DNA of 22,267 nucleotides from CAZEVY01 sp964515555 (GCA_964515555.1 CAZEVY010000087.1:1-22267), one strand, 5' to 3'. Counted from the stretch's first letter, positions 1-6,720 are shown. Notes: a model not told the origin generated them from the sequence alone. Translations and numbers: made by a program.

Positions 1-630
1 CGGAATCGCGTGGCGGCGGCAGACGTCGCGCACCGCGCGCAGGTTCGCCATCGAAACCGGCTGGCCGCCGCCGGTGTTGTTGGTGACGGTGACCATGGCG
101 AGCGGAATGTTGCCGGCGCCGGTTTCGGCGACCAGCGCTTCGAGCGCGGCCACGTCCAGGTTGCCCTTGAAGTCGTGCCGCGCCTGCGTGTCGGCGGCCT
201 CGGGGATGGGCAGGTCGGCGGCGCGAGCCCCGTTGCATTCGATGTTGGCGCGCGTGGTGTCGAAGTGCGAGTTGTTGGGCACGACGTGGCCGGGGCGGCA
301 CAGAATCGAGAACAGAATGCGTTCGGCCGCGCGGCCCTGGTGCGTGGGGATCACGTGGCGGAAGCCCGTCAGGTCGCGCACGGTGCGTTCCAGGCGATAG
401 AAGCTCGGGCTGCCGGCGTAGGACTCGTCGCCGCGCATCATGGCCGCCCATTGCGCGGTCGACATGGCGCTGGTGCCGGAATCGGTCAGCAGGTCGATGA
501 GAATGTCCTCGGCCGCGATGAGGAACAGGTTGTACCCGGCGCTCTCGAGGATTCGCTCGCGCTCGGCCGGCGTCGTCTGCCGGATCGGCTCGACGGACTT
601 GATGCGGAACGGCTCGATGATGGTCTTCAC
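1..630 (-). CDS. Tryptophanase / tyrosine phenol-lyase family PLP-dependent beta-eliminating lyase (N-terminal part, runs off the window)
   Basis: The minus strand encodes 210 residues in one open frame down to base 1, so the C-terminal half, including the PLP-binding lysine, is outside the window. Family hallmarks are plain: EPFRIKSVEP at the N-terminus, then IDLLTDSGTSAMS, AAMMRGDESYAGS, IPTHQGRAAE, FDTTRANIECNG, DFKGNLD and TNNTGGGQPVSMANLRAVRD. These enzymes split tryptophan to indole, or tyrosine to phenol, plus pyruvate and ammonia in the cytoplasm. The N-terminal stretch looks somewhat more like tyrosine phenol-lyase, but specificity cannot be decided from this half. The chosen start is GTG at 630 (reading KTIIEPFRIK after the first residue), because the anti-sigma stop lies only 9 nt upstream and the homology begins at once. 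No strong Shine-Dalgarno site is visible, so translation may be coupled to the upstream gene. The very long plus-strand frame opposite this gene is a high-GC shadow. Confidence 0.88.
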   Translation of the reverse strand, partial: MKTIIEPFRIKSVEPIRQTTPAERERILESAGYNLFLIAAEDILIDLLTDSGTSAMSTAQWAAMMRGDESYAGSPSFYRLERTVRDLTGFRHVIPTHQGRAAERILFSILCRPGHVVPNNSHFDTTRANIECNGARAADLPIPEAADTQARHDFKGNLDVAALEALVAETGAGNIPLAMVTVTNNTGGGQPVSMANLRAVRDVCRRHAIP

Positions 631-639
631 GCCGGCGTC

Positions 640-1818
640 TTACTTGTAGGAGAGCGGGATTTCGATGGTCACCGGGAGGCGGTCGTCGCGGCGGACGGCC
701 TTCATCTCGTCGGCCTCGTTCTGGCGAACGGCGGCGGCGCCCTGGCGGACTCCCGCCGCGCCCGGCGACGCCGGCGCGCGGAACGAGCTCGACGTCTGGC
801 CGACGCCTGGCGCATCGGCCATCAGCATCACCAGGAGACTGCGGTCGCCCGCGCCGGAGGGCAGCGCTCCGCTCGGCGGCGCGATGTAGGTGCGGCCCGG
901 AGTCGCGGGCGTCACCAGCAGGCTGCGTGTCGACGTGCCTTCTCGCAGCTGCACCAGCAGCCACCCCTCGGCGAGCGGCTCGACGATCAGCCGCACGGAT
1001 TCCCCCTCGACGAAGTTCGACGCGGGCGTCACCGCCACGTAGTTTCCGTCCGCCGCCAGGCGTTCGAGCCGATAGCGCACCGGAACCGCGATTTCCTTCT
1101 TGGCCTGCACCGGCGCGTCGGCCTTGGAGAGCGATGCCGTGCGCGCGCGCCCGAGGTCGGCCGCTCCTTCGAGTGCGGCGCGCGGTGGCGCGGCTTGCGG
1201 CGCTTCGGCACGCGCGGGTGGAGGAGGCGGCGGGGTCGACTGCGGCGCCGGGGCGATGATCCCGCCAATCACGCCGCCGGCCGCGGCGGGCTGGGGGACT
1301 GCGGCGACGGACTTCTCACGCTCCTCGAGGCGATCGAGCAGGACCTTAGCTTGGGGAGCGGACTGCGCCACGCGGCGCTCGGTGGGTACGTTGCGGTACC
1401 GGTCACTCGAGATGGGGCCGGCCGGCGCCGCCTCCGACTGCATCGCCGAGGCCGCATCGGGCGCCGCGATCGGCTTGGCGACCGCGACTTCCACGGGCTG
1501 CGGACGATCGGGCCGCGGAAGAAACACGGCCACGGCGATGGCCGCCGCCGCCAGTCCGGCGAGCGTTCCCATCGGCGCGGGGCGCATGAGCCATGCGGCC
1601 GCGCGTGACCACCATCCGGCCCTGCCGGCGACCGCCTCGCGCAATCGCGCCCGCGCGCCGGGCTGGGCGAGAAGATCGCGGAGAGCGTCCTCATCGGCCA
1701 GCGCCTCGAAGAGCTGCTGATCGCCGAGCGCGGCCTCTGCCAACGCGCGGCGCTCCTCGGCGGTAAGCGTGCCTGTGGCGTATCCGCCGAGCAGCTTTTC
1801 CGCTTCGTCGCGCTTCAT
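640..1818 (-). CDS. Probable anti-sigma factor, membrane-anchored, with C-terminal DUF4384-like domain
   Basis: 392 residues. The start is the ATG at 1818, whose ATGA overlaps the sigma-factor stop; an in-frame start at 1866 would run 48 nt further into the sigma gene. Residues 1-65 form a charged alpha-helical region (MKRDEAEKLLGGYATGTLT and onward) with no histidine or cysteine, so this is not the usual zinc-binding anti-sigma fold. Residues about 83-100 (MGTLAGLAAAAIAVAVFLP) are a single membrane helix. A proline/alanine-rich linker with a run of six prolines follows near residues 195-225. The C-terminal part (about 265-350: PVRYRLER, NYVAV, FVEGESVRLIV, EGWLLVQL, PATPGRTYIAP) resembles DUF4384 beta-sandwich domains and would lie outside the cytoplasmic membrane. 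Overlap with an ECF sigma gene and the topology (cytoplasmic N-terminus, one helix, external domain) support an anti-sigma role. The ligand or signal is unknown. Confidence 0.75.
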   Translation of the reverse strand: MKRDEAEKLLGGYATGTLTAEERRALAEAALGDQQLFEALADEDALRDLLAQPGARARLREAVAGRAGWWSRAAAWLMRPAPMGTLAGLAAAAIAVAVFLPRPDRPQPVEVAVAKPIAAPDAASAMQSEAAPAGPISSDRYRNVPTERRVAQSAPQAKVLLDRLEEREKSVAAVPQPAAAGGVIGGIIAPAPQSTPPPPPPARAEAPQAAPPRAALEGAADLGRARTASLSKADAPVQAKKEIAVPVRYRLERLAADGNYVAVTPASNFVEGESVRLIVEPLAEGWLLVQLREGTSTRSLLVTPATPGRTYIAPPSGALPSGAGDRSLLVMLMADAPGVGQTSSSFRAPASPGAAGVRQGAAAVRQNEADEMKAVRRDDRLPVTIEIPLSYK

Positions 1819-2318
1819 CGTTTCTCCCACGATCCGCCGAGCAGCTCCAGCAGCCGCTTCCGGCACCGGAAGTCCCAGGTGTAGACGGTGTTGATCGCCG
1901 CCGCCTGGAATTCCTTCTGTATTTCCGCGAAGCTCATTCCGTCGAGCTTCATCCGGAACAGCTCGCGACAGCGCCCGTCCAGCTTCGCCAGCGCCGCCGC
2001 CACGCGCGCTTCCATCTCCCTTCGTTCGGCGTACGACTCCGGGTCCTCGCCCGGGTCGGCGAGGCGGACTTCGTCCACCGTCGCCTGATTATATTCTCCC
2101 CGGCGGAGGCTCTTGCGCACCTCGCCGCGGATCTTGAAGCGCAGAATCTCGAGCGACAGCGGGAGCAGCTCTTCCGCGGCGGTGACGTGAGGATACTTGG
2201 TCTCCAGGAGGATGAGTACTTCCTGCGCCAGGTCCTCCGCCTTGTCCTTCCCGATACGAGATGCCGCGAAGGCCAGAATCCTTTCGCGAAGGCTGGCGAG
2301 GCTCTCGTCGCGGCTCAC
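1815..2318 (-). CDS. ECF-type RNA polymerase sigma factor (sigma-70 family)
   Basis: 167 residues, close to the usual ECF length. The sigma-2 region spans about residues 8-78 (RERILAFAASRIGKDKAEDLAQEVLI, then a KYP segment and EILRFKIRGEVRK) and directs -10 recognition. After an acidic linker (DPGEDPESYAERREME), sigma-4 occupies about 108-163: ALAKLDGRCRELFRMKLDGM, then the helix-turn-helix SFAEIQKEFQ with NTVYTWDFRCRKRLLELL. The start is GTG at 2318; no clear Shine-Dalgarno site precedes it. The TGA stop overlaps the ATG of the anti-sigma gene by the ATGA arrangement typical of ECF/anti-sigma pairs. The unusually acidic linker and the FRMKLDGMSFAEIQKEF segment resemble sigma factors common in Acidobacteriota. 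Which promoters it reads cannot be seen here. Confidence 0.85.
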   Translation of the reverse strand: MSRDESLASLRERILAFAASRIGKDKAEDLAQEVLILLETKYPHVTAAEELLPLSLEILRFKIRGEVRKSLRRGEYNQATVDEVRLADPGEDPESYAERREMEARVAAALAKLDGRCRELFRMKLDGMSFAEIQKEFQAAAINTVYTWDFRCRKRLLELLGGSWEKR

Positions 2319-2490
2319 GGTATCTACTTTGTGGGAAAGAACTTAACTCCGGGCGCCCGCGCGAAGTCTTGGAACTTGGGAGAGACCTGGATGCTTCCCA
2401 TGCGCGACTCGTATTACAGGGGGCCTATCGACACCTGAAGTGTAACACTCCCCGGCGCAGCGACCACCGAACGGAATGACTGACATTACG
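2319..2490. promoter_or_regulatory. Upstream region of the sigma/anti-sigma/lyase operon
   Basis: This 172-bp non-coding gap lies between two minus-strand genes. On the minus strand it holds a -10-like TACACT (2444-2439), which sits within an 11-bp perfect palindrome AGTGT-A-ACACT (2439-2449). A second -10-like TAATAC lies at 2416-2411. Either would give a leader of roughly 85-115 nt for the sigma gene. No convincing -35 was found and no terminator for the upstream regulator gene is evident, so assignment is tentative. Confidence 0.3.
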
Positions 2491-3753
2491 CTACCGCCAG
2501 ACCTCGATCTGCTCCAGGCGCTTGCGTTCGTCGGCCAGGCTGTGGTCGATCGCACCTTGGGACTCGAGTTCGCGGTGGTGGTAATGGAAGCGGTTGGAAG
2601 GGTAAGCGCTGATGAGACGCAGGTGGCGGTCCAGCATATAGACGACTTCGCATTGGTCGTCGCCTTCCATGTGCTGTACGTTGACTTTGATGTTGCCGGC
2701 CGGGAAACCGAGGAGCCGGACCTTGCTGAACGTCTCCGCGAGATTCAGGCAGCTTCTCGGAAAAACGACCACGGCCTTCTCCCTGGCCTCCGGGAACGAG
2801 AGAATCTGAAACTCCCGGCCGCGACGCTGCCGCGACGCCCCACCGAAACCGCTGCCCGGCAGCACAACCAGCACAGCGGCTTCGTACCCGTTGTTTACGC
2901 CGCCCAGAAGGATCTCCGGGGCGCCGTCGTTGTCGAGGTCCGCGGTGAGCATGTGTTCCAGGTGCCCGGAATGCCAGTACTCCTCGACGACTGTCCCCCG
3001 ATGGTCCAGTGAAACCAGTTGATTCGGGAACGTAGTGAGATGGTGAGAGTTCACCAGAATCCACGGCCGGCGGCCGTCGGACGCCGGCGCGGTGACGAAA
3101 TCGGAAACCACAAACACGCCCGGACTTCGTTCGTGTGGGCTCCGAACCTCCCGCCCCGGCCGAAACGTCCAATCGATTCCGCCGCGGGCATCGAAACAAT
3201 ACAGCGTACTCCCCGTGCTTTCCAGCGGGCGTGGATCATAGACGAAGTACGCATTGACTTCATTACGACCGGGCAGATGCAGGATCTTGAAGGGGGACGG
3301 CACGGCGTTCCGATGCACTTCGTAGCGGTTCGCGTGAAAGCCCAGGGGGAATTCGTGGCGCCAGGTCAACCGTCCGGACCTGTCGGTTACTTCGAGAGCC
3401 TGGGACGTGAGGTGGTGTTCGGCTGGCACGCGGGCCCGGCCCAATAGCATCGTCGCGATCAGGATGGCGCCGGCGATGACGCTCACGCCCGCTACCCACG
3501 AGCCCCGGCGATGGGGCTCGATGGTGATGGCGGCGCCGTTCTCGGAATCCAGCCATTCGCGAGCCTCCCGCCGGTGCATGTAGACTCCCCCGGCTGGATT
3601 CCGGCGCACCGGGAACCCCCGGGACTCCCACATCTGGACTGTGCGTTTATCTCGCCGGAAGTACGCGGCGATCTCCTTCCAGCCCACGAGCAGGTCTGGA
3701 TCCGGATCGGCGGGGTGTGGCTCCTCCCTCCAGGAGTCCATGGACTGCATCAT
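2491..3753 (-). CDS. Membrane-bound one-component regulator: HTH domain, one TM helix, FG-GAP-like extracytoplasmic domain
   Basis: 420 residues if translation starts at the ATG at 3753; ATGs at 3750 and 3741 are also possible. The open frame continues upstream to 4590, but that part is only the antisense of the LamG gene. Residues about 20-70 form a helix-turn-helix of the kind common in Acidobacteriota (LVGWKEIAAYFRRDKRTVQM, WESRGFPVRR, VYMHRREAREWL). A membrane helix follows at about 86-104 (WVAGVSVIAGAILIATMLL). The large C-terminal half would face the periplasm and is beta-rich, with a calcium-loop-like DLDNDGAPEILLGGVNNGY characteristic of FG-GAP/VCBS propeller blades, plus VYDPRPLES, ILVNSHHLTTFPNQLVSLD and NVQHMEGDDQCEVVYML. 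A likely reading is that an outside signal is passed to the DNA-binding N-terminus. It is divergent from the LamG gene across a palindrome-bearing gap, so that gene and itself are the first targets to consider. Confidence 0.78.
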   Translation of the reverse strand: MMQSMDSWREEPHPADPDPDLLVGWKEIAAYFRRDKRTVQMWESRGFPVRRNPAGGVYMHRREAREWLDSENGAAITIEPHRRGSWVAGVSVIAGAILIATMLLGRARVPAEHHLTSQALEVTDRSGRLTWRHEFPLGFHANRYEVHRNAVPSPFKILHLPGRNEVNAYFVYDPRPLESTGSTLYCFDARGGIDWTFRPGREVRSPHERSPGVFVVSDFVTAPASDGRRPWILVNSHHLTTFPNQLVSLDHRGTVVEEYWHSGHLEHMLTADLDNDGAPEILLGGVNNGYEAAVLVVLPGSGFGGASRQRRGREFQILSFPEAREKAVVVFPRSCLNLAETFSKVRLLGFPAGNIKVNVQHMEGDDQCEVVYMLDRHLRLISAYPSNRFHYHHRELESQGAIDHSLADERKRLEQIEVWR

Positions 3754-3770
3754 AACCGAATTCCGCCGCG

Positions 3771-3798
3771 CGAAAAACGGCGATATCGTCCTTTTTCG
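3771..3798. promoter_or_regulatory. 28-bp imperfect palindrome in a divergent promoter region (candidate operator)
   Basis: The arms CGAAAAACGGCG (3771-3782) and CGTCCTTTTTCG (3787-3798) pair at 10 of 12 positions around a self-complementary ATAT. It lies in the 96-bp gap between the HTH regulator and the LamG gene, about 18 bp from the regulator start. A dimeric HTH protein encoded next door is the natural candidate ligand, by inference only. Confidence 0.4.
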
Positions 3799-3803
3799 CT
3801 TGC

Positions 3804-3830
3804 CCCTTTCGCAATCCACCCGCAAAAGGG
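3804..3830 (+). promoter_or_regulatory. Inverted repeat just upstream of the LamG gene ribosome-binding site
   Basis: CCCTTTCGC (3804-3812) and GCAAAAGGG (3822-3830) pair at 8 of 9 positions across a 9-nt loop. The repeat ends about 4 nt before the Shine-Dalgarno sequence GAAAGGAGG (3834-3842). It could be a leader hairpin or a second protein-binding site; nothing in the sequence decides between these. Confidence 0.3.
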
Positions 3831-3849
3831 AGAGAAAGGAGGTCCAACT

Positions 3850-4599
3850 ATGGACAATCGTTTCTCCGCTTTCGGCAAAGGTGGACTCTTCACCGCAGCC
3901 GCGTACCTGGCAGCCTGCCTCCATGGGACGGCGCCCGCCGCCCGCGCCCAGCTCGCCGCGCACTGGCGATTCAACGAAACTCCGCACGTGTTCCTCGCCG
4001 ACCACAGCGGCAAGGAGAACCACGGAATCACCGGCTACACCACGGCCGCCCCCGCCCTGTTCGGGCGCGGCTGGGTGTTCGACGGCGTGCGCAGCTTTGT
4101 CGAAGCGCCCGATATCGACGACGACCTGGACGTCACCAGCTTCACCATCGACCTGTGGGTGAAGGTCGATGCCATCGGCAGCCCCCAAAAGCTCGTGGTC
4201 AAGGGCGGCAACGGCGAGGATTCGTTCGTGAACGACAACTATTCGCTGGAGGTCATCGGCGATGGACGGCTGGCGTGCGGGTTCGAGAGCACGTCCGGAT
4301 CCGACGAGTCCGTCCTCTCGGTCCGCCCCATTACAACCGGGCGATTCGTGCACCTGGCCTGCACCTTCGACGCGGCCACCGGAAACATGACCGTTTACGA
4401 GGATGGCGTCGCCTTTGGTGCCGCGGCCGCCGGGAATCCCACGCCCCAGCAGCAGGATCAGGCCGTCTATCTCGGAACCAATCGGCGGATCAACAATCAG
4501 CCTCTCAAGGGAGTGCTCGACGAGGTCCGCATCTGGTCGGTCGCACTCAGCGCCGCCCAGATTGCGAGCGCCTTCGACGAGGGGCGGCACAGGCGGTAA
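3850..4599 (+). CDS. Secreted LamG (concanavalin A-like lectin/glucanase fold) domain protein
   Basis: 249 residues. The ATG at 3850 is chosen because a strong GAAAGGAGG lies 7 nt upstream and an export signal follows at once (MDNRFSAFGKGGLFTAAAYL, then AACLHGTAPAARA, cleavage likely near residue 33). The open frame upstream of this ATG is the antisense of the regulator. The mature part is a single LamG/pentraxin-like jelly roll: LAAHWRFNET, DHSGKENHGI, GRGWVFDGVRSFVEAPD, FTIDLWVKVD, NYSLEVIGDGRLACGFES, RFVHLACTFDAATGNMTVYE and GVLDEVRIWSVALSAAQI. Such domains usually bind carbohydrate or protein, often with calcium; no enzymatic domain is attached here. It is divergent from the membrane regulator and stands alone on its strand, 68 nt before the transketolase operon. 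The natural ligand is unknown. Confidence 0.85.
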   Translation: MDNRFSAFGKGGLFTAAAYLAACLHGTAPAARAQLAAHWRFNETPHVFLADHSGKENHGITGYTTAAPALFGRGWVFDGVRSFVEAPDIDDDLDVTSFTIDLWVKVDAIGSPQKLVVKGGNGEDSFVNDNYSLEVIGDGRLACGFESTSGSDESVLSVRPITTGRFVHLACTFDAATGNMTVYEDGVAFGAAAAGNPTPQQQDQAVYLGTNRRINNQPLKGVLDEVRIWSVALSAAQIASAFDEGRHRR

Positions 4600-4648
4600 G
4601 CGCCTGCCGAGGGGGATTCCCGATTCGTCGAGCGCGGCCCGAGCCGCA

Positions 4649-4657
4649 TGCTACATT
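4649..4657 (+). promoter_or_regulatory. Extended -10 promoter element before the transketolase operon
   Basis: TGC-TACATT matches an extended -10 (TGn plus a TATAAT-like hexamer). It would start transcription near 4664, only about 4 nt before the ATG at 4668, where no Shine-Dalgarno sequence is visible, so a leaderless or near-leaderless mRNA is suggested. No -35 of note. Confidence 0.4.
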
Positions 4658-4667
4658 AGTTCTTTCC

Positions 4668-5516
4668 ATGACGCCGACGAAGGAATCCCCCACCCTCGAC
4701 GCCGCCCGCGAGCGCGAGTTGCGCGACATCGCGAAGCGCATCCGGCGCCACATCGTCGAGATGACCGGCGCCGCGAAATCCGGCCATCCGGGCGGGTCGC
4801 TCTCGGCGGTCGAGCTGCTCGTCGCCTTGTATTTCGGCGGAATCCTGCGGCACGACCCGCGGAATCCGCAATGGCCCGACCGCGACCGCTTCATCCTCTC
4901 CAAGGGCCACGCCTGTCCGGTACTCTACGCCGTGATGGCCGAGGCCGGCTACACGCCCGTCGACCAGCTCAACACGCTCCGCAAGCTCGGCTCGATCTAC
5001 CAGGGCCACCCCGACCGCCGCTTCATTCCCGCGCTCGAAGCGTCGACCGGCTCGCTTGGCCAGGGCCTCTCGCTCGCGATCGGCATGGCGCTCGCCGCGC
5101 GGCTCGACCGGCGGCCTTCGCGCGCCTACGTCGTGCTCGGCGACGGCGAGATTCAGGAAGGGCAGATCTGGGAAGCCGCCATGTTCGGCGCCTATCATAA
5201 GGTCGATAACGCCGTCGCCATCGTCGACTACAACAAGATTCAGCTCGACGGCTTCGTCAAGGACATCATGGAACTGGAGCCGCTGGCCGCCAAATGGCGC
5301 GGCTTCGGCTGGCACACCATCGAGATCGACGGGCACAGCTTCCCGGAGGTCTTCGCCGCCTTCGCCGAGGCCGAACGCACCAAGGGCGCGCCCACGGCCA
5401 TCCTCGCGCACACCGTCAAGGGCAAGGGCGTCAGTTTCATGGAGAACAACCCCAAGTTTCATGGCGTGGCGCCGACGGCCGACGAGGTCGCGCGCGCGAT
5501 CGAGGAGCTCGCGTGA
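4668..5516 (+). CDS. Transketolase, N-terminal (TPP-binding) subunit
   Basis: 282 residues, the standard size for the N-terminal half of split transketolases. The start is the ATG at 4668 (TPTKESPTLDAAREREL follows). Landmarks in order: SGHPGGSLSAVELLVALYFG (about 38-57), RDRFILSKGHACPVLYAVM (72-90), GHPDRRFIPALEASTGSLGQ (113-132), and the TPP/Mg site LGDGEIQEGQIWEAAMFGAY (157-176) ending in DYNKIQLDG (about 187-195). With the next gene it would form the complete enzyme, moving two-carbon ketol units between sugar phosphates in the non-oxidative pentose phosphate pathway. Its TGA overlaps the GTG of the C-terminal subunit by 4 nt, so the two are translationally coupled. The domain break is at the usual place and no frameshift is involved. 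Confidence 0.93.
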   Translation: MTPTKESPTLDAARERELRDIAKRIRRHIVEMTGAAKSGHPGGSLSAVELLVALYFGGILRHDPRNPQWPDRDRFILSKGHACPVLYAVMAEAGYTPVDQLNTLRKLGSIYQGHPDRRFIPALEASTGSLGQGLSLAIGMALAARLDRRPSRAYVVLGDGEIQEGQIWEAAMFGAYHKVDNAVAIVDYNKIQLDGFVKDIMELEPLAAKWRGFGWHTIEIDGHSFPEVFAAFAEAERTKGAPTAILAHTVKGKGVSFMENNPKFHGVAPTADEVARAIEELA

Positions 5517-6493
5517 CGCCCGTGAGCGCGCGGCCGAAGTTCGATCTCAAGCCGGGCGCCGCCACGCGCGAGGCGTTCGGCAAAACGCTGGTCGAGCTGG
5601 GCCGCGAGAACCCGAACGTCGTGGTCTGCGACGCCGACCTGTCGAAGTCCACCTTCACCCACCTCTTCGCCAAGGAGTTTCCAGAGCGCTTTTTCTCCTG
5701 CGGCATCGCCGAAGCGAACATGGTGGCCATCGGCGCCGGGCTGGCGTCGAGCGGCAAGATCGCGTTCGTCTCCAGCTTCTCGTGCTTCGTGCTGAACAAG
5801 GGCTTCGAACAGCTCCGCGTGACGGCCGCTTACGCGCAGGTTCCGCTCAAGGTGGTCGGCACCCACAGCGGCATCTCCATCGGCGAGGACGGCCCCTCGC
5901 AGATGAGCGTCGAGGATCTGGCGCTGGCGGGCGCGCTGCCGGGCTTCGCCGTGATCTCGCCCGCCGATGAAGTCGCGATGAGCGCGCTGGTGCGCGAGGC
6001 CGCCGCCTGGCCCGGCCCGGTCTTCCTGCGCGCGGGCCGCGTCAAGGTTCCCGTGGTACACGCGGCGGACCGGAAGTTCGAGATCGGCCGCGCCATCGAG
6101 CTGATCGACGGCTCCGACGTGACCATCGTCGCGCACGGCCTCATGGTCGCCGAAGCCATCCGCGCCTCCGACGCGCTCGACGCCGAGGGCGTGTCGGCGC
6201 GCGTCATCGACATGCACACGATCAAGCCGCTCGATCGCGACGCCGTTCGCAGGGCCGCCGCCGAGACCGGCGCGATCGTTGTCGCCGAGGAGCATCTCAC
6301 TGACAGCGGCCTCGGCGTGCGGGTCGCGCAGGCGGCCGCCGAGACCGAGCCGTGCGTGATGGAATTCGTCGGCATCCGCGAAACCTACGCCGAATCGGGC
6401 ACGCCCGAGGGCCTGCTCGAAAAGTACGGCCTGGTCTCGCGGGAAGTCGTCGCCGCCGCGCGGCGCGCGCTCGCCCGCAAGCAACGCCGATGA
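5513..6493 (+). CDS. Transketolase, C-terminal (pyrimidine-binding) subunit
   Basis: 326 residues, starting at the GTG at 5513 within a GTGA overlap; a second GTG at 5522 is a less likely alternative. It carries the transketolase pyrimidine-binding domain: TREAFGKTLVELGRENPNVV, VCDADLSKST, then the catalytic-glutamate motif FSCGIAEANMVAIGAGLASS, SSFSCFVLNKGFEQLRV, and GTHSGISIGEDGPSQMSVED. The C-terminal transketolase domain follows (EIGRAIELIDGSDVTIVAHG, RVIDMHTIKPLDRDAV, VAEEHLTDSGLG, GLLEKYGL). It pairs with the preceding TPP-binding subunit. Its stop overlaps the ATG of the small DHp-domain gene (ATGA), tying central sugar metabolism to a signalling pair in one transcript, which is unusual. 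Confidence 0.93.
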   Translation: MTPVSARPKFDLKPGAATREAFGKTLVELGRENPNVVVCDADLSKSTFTHLFAKEFPERFFSCGIAEANMVAIGAGLASSGKIAFVSSFSCFVLNKGFEQLRVTAAYAQVPLKVVGTHSGISIGEDGPSQMSVEDLALAGALPGFAVISPADEVAMSALVREAAAWPGPVFLRAGRVKVPVVHAADRKFEIGRAIELIDGSDVTIVAHGLMVAEAIRASDALDAEGVSARVIDMHTIKPLDRDAVRRAAAETGAIVVAEEHLTDSGLGVRVAQAAAETEPCVMEFVGIRETYAESGTPEGLLEKYGLVSREVVAAARRALARKQRR

Positions 6494-6699
6494 ACAAACG
6501 GGAGCGCGCCGCCCGCTTCCTGCACGACCAGATCGGCGGCTCGCTCACCGCGGTCGCGCTTCAGCTCGATCTTCTGCGGATGGACCATCCCGAGGTGGCC
6601 CCGCGCGTCGAGGAGATCCAGCGCTCGCTCGACACGGCCATGACTTCGGTACGGGAGTTGAGCCGCCGCTTGCGCGACGGAGTAGAAGGAGTAGAATAG
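6490..6699 (+). CDS. Small stand-alone histidine kinase dimerization/phosphoacceptor (HisKA_3-like DHp) protein
   Basis: 69 residues, starting at an ATG that overlaps the transketolase stop by 4 nt. It consists almost wholly of a NarX/LiaS-type DHp helix pair: the H-box RERAARFLHDQIGGSLTAVA with His12-Asp13-Gln14, then LQLDLLRMDHPEVAPRVEEI and SLDTAMTSVRELSRRLRDG. In full kinases of this family a HATPase_c domain follows directly. Here the frame ends after residue 69 and only 21 nt separate it from the response-regulator gene, so no hidden ATPase remnant fits. It has no membrane segment or sensor domain. Possible roles are phosphotransfer, phosphatase/scaffold for the adjacent NarL-type regulator, or a partner for a kinase encoded elsewhere; all are inference. 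The intact reading frame and coupling argue against a decaying pseudogene. Confidence 0.72.
   Translation: MNKRERAARFLHDQIGGSLTAVALQLDLLRMDHPEVAPRVEEIQRSLDTAMTSVRELSRRLRDGVEGVE
6692..6697 (+). promoter_or_regulatory. -10-like element before the response-regulator gene
   Basis: TAGAAT, five of six to the consensus, lies at the 3' end of the DHp gene and would place a start near 6704, about 17 nt before the response-regulator ATG. No good -35 is present. It could allow the regulator to be made separately from the transketolase genes. Confidence 0.25.
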
Positions 6700-6720
6700 G
6701 GGACCAATAACATATCGCTC

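Noticed and set aside
10..1608. 532-codon open frame on the plus strand opposite the lyase and anti-sigma genes
   Set aside because: It spans the antisense of two clearly homologous genes and their junction, is dominated by Arg/Gly/Ala/Val, and shows no recognisable domain; this is the usual long antisense frame of high-GC DNA.
3754..4590. N-terminal 279-residue extension of the minus-strand regulator frame
   Set aside because: This part is the exact antisense of the LamG gene, which has a strong Shine-Dalgarno site, signal peptide and lectin fold; the regulator HTH begins soon after the ATG at 3753.
4633..4646. GCGGC-CCGA-GCCGC hairpin after the LamG gene as its terminator
   Set aside because: The stem is 5 bp with no T-tract next to it, and it overlaps the region just upstream of the transketolase -10; too weak to list as a feature.
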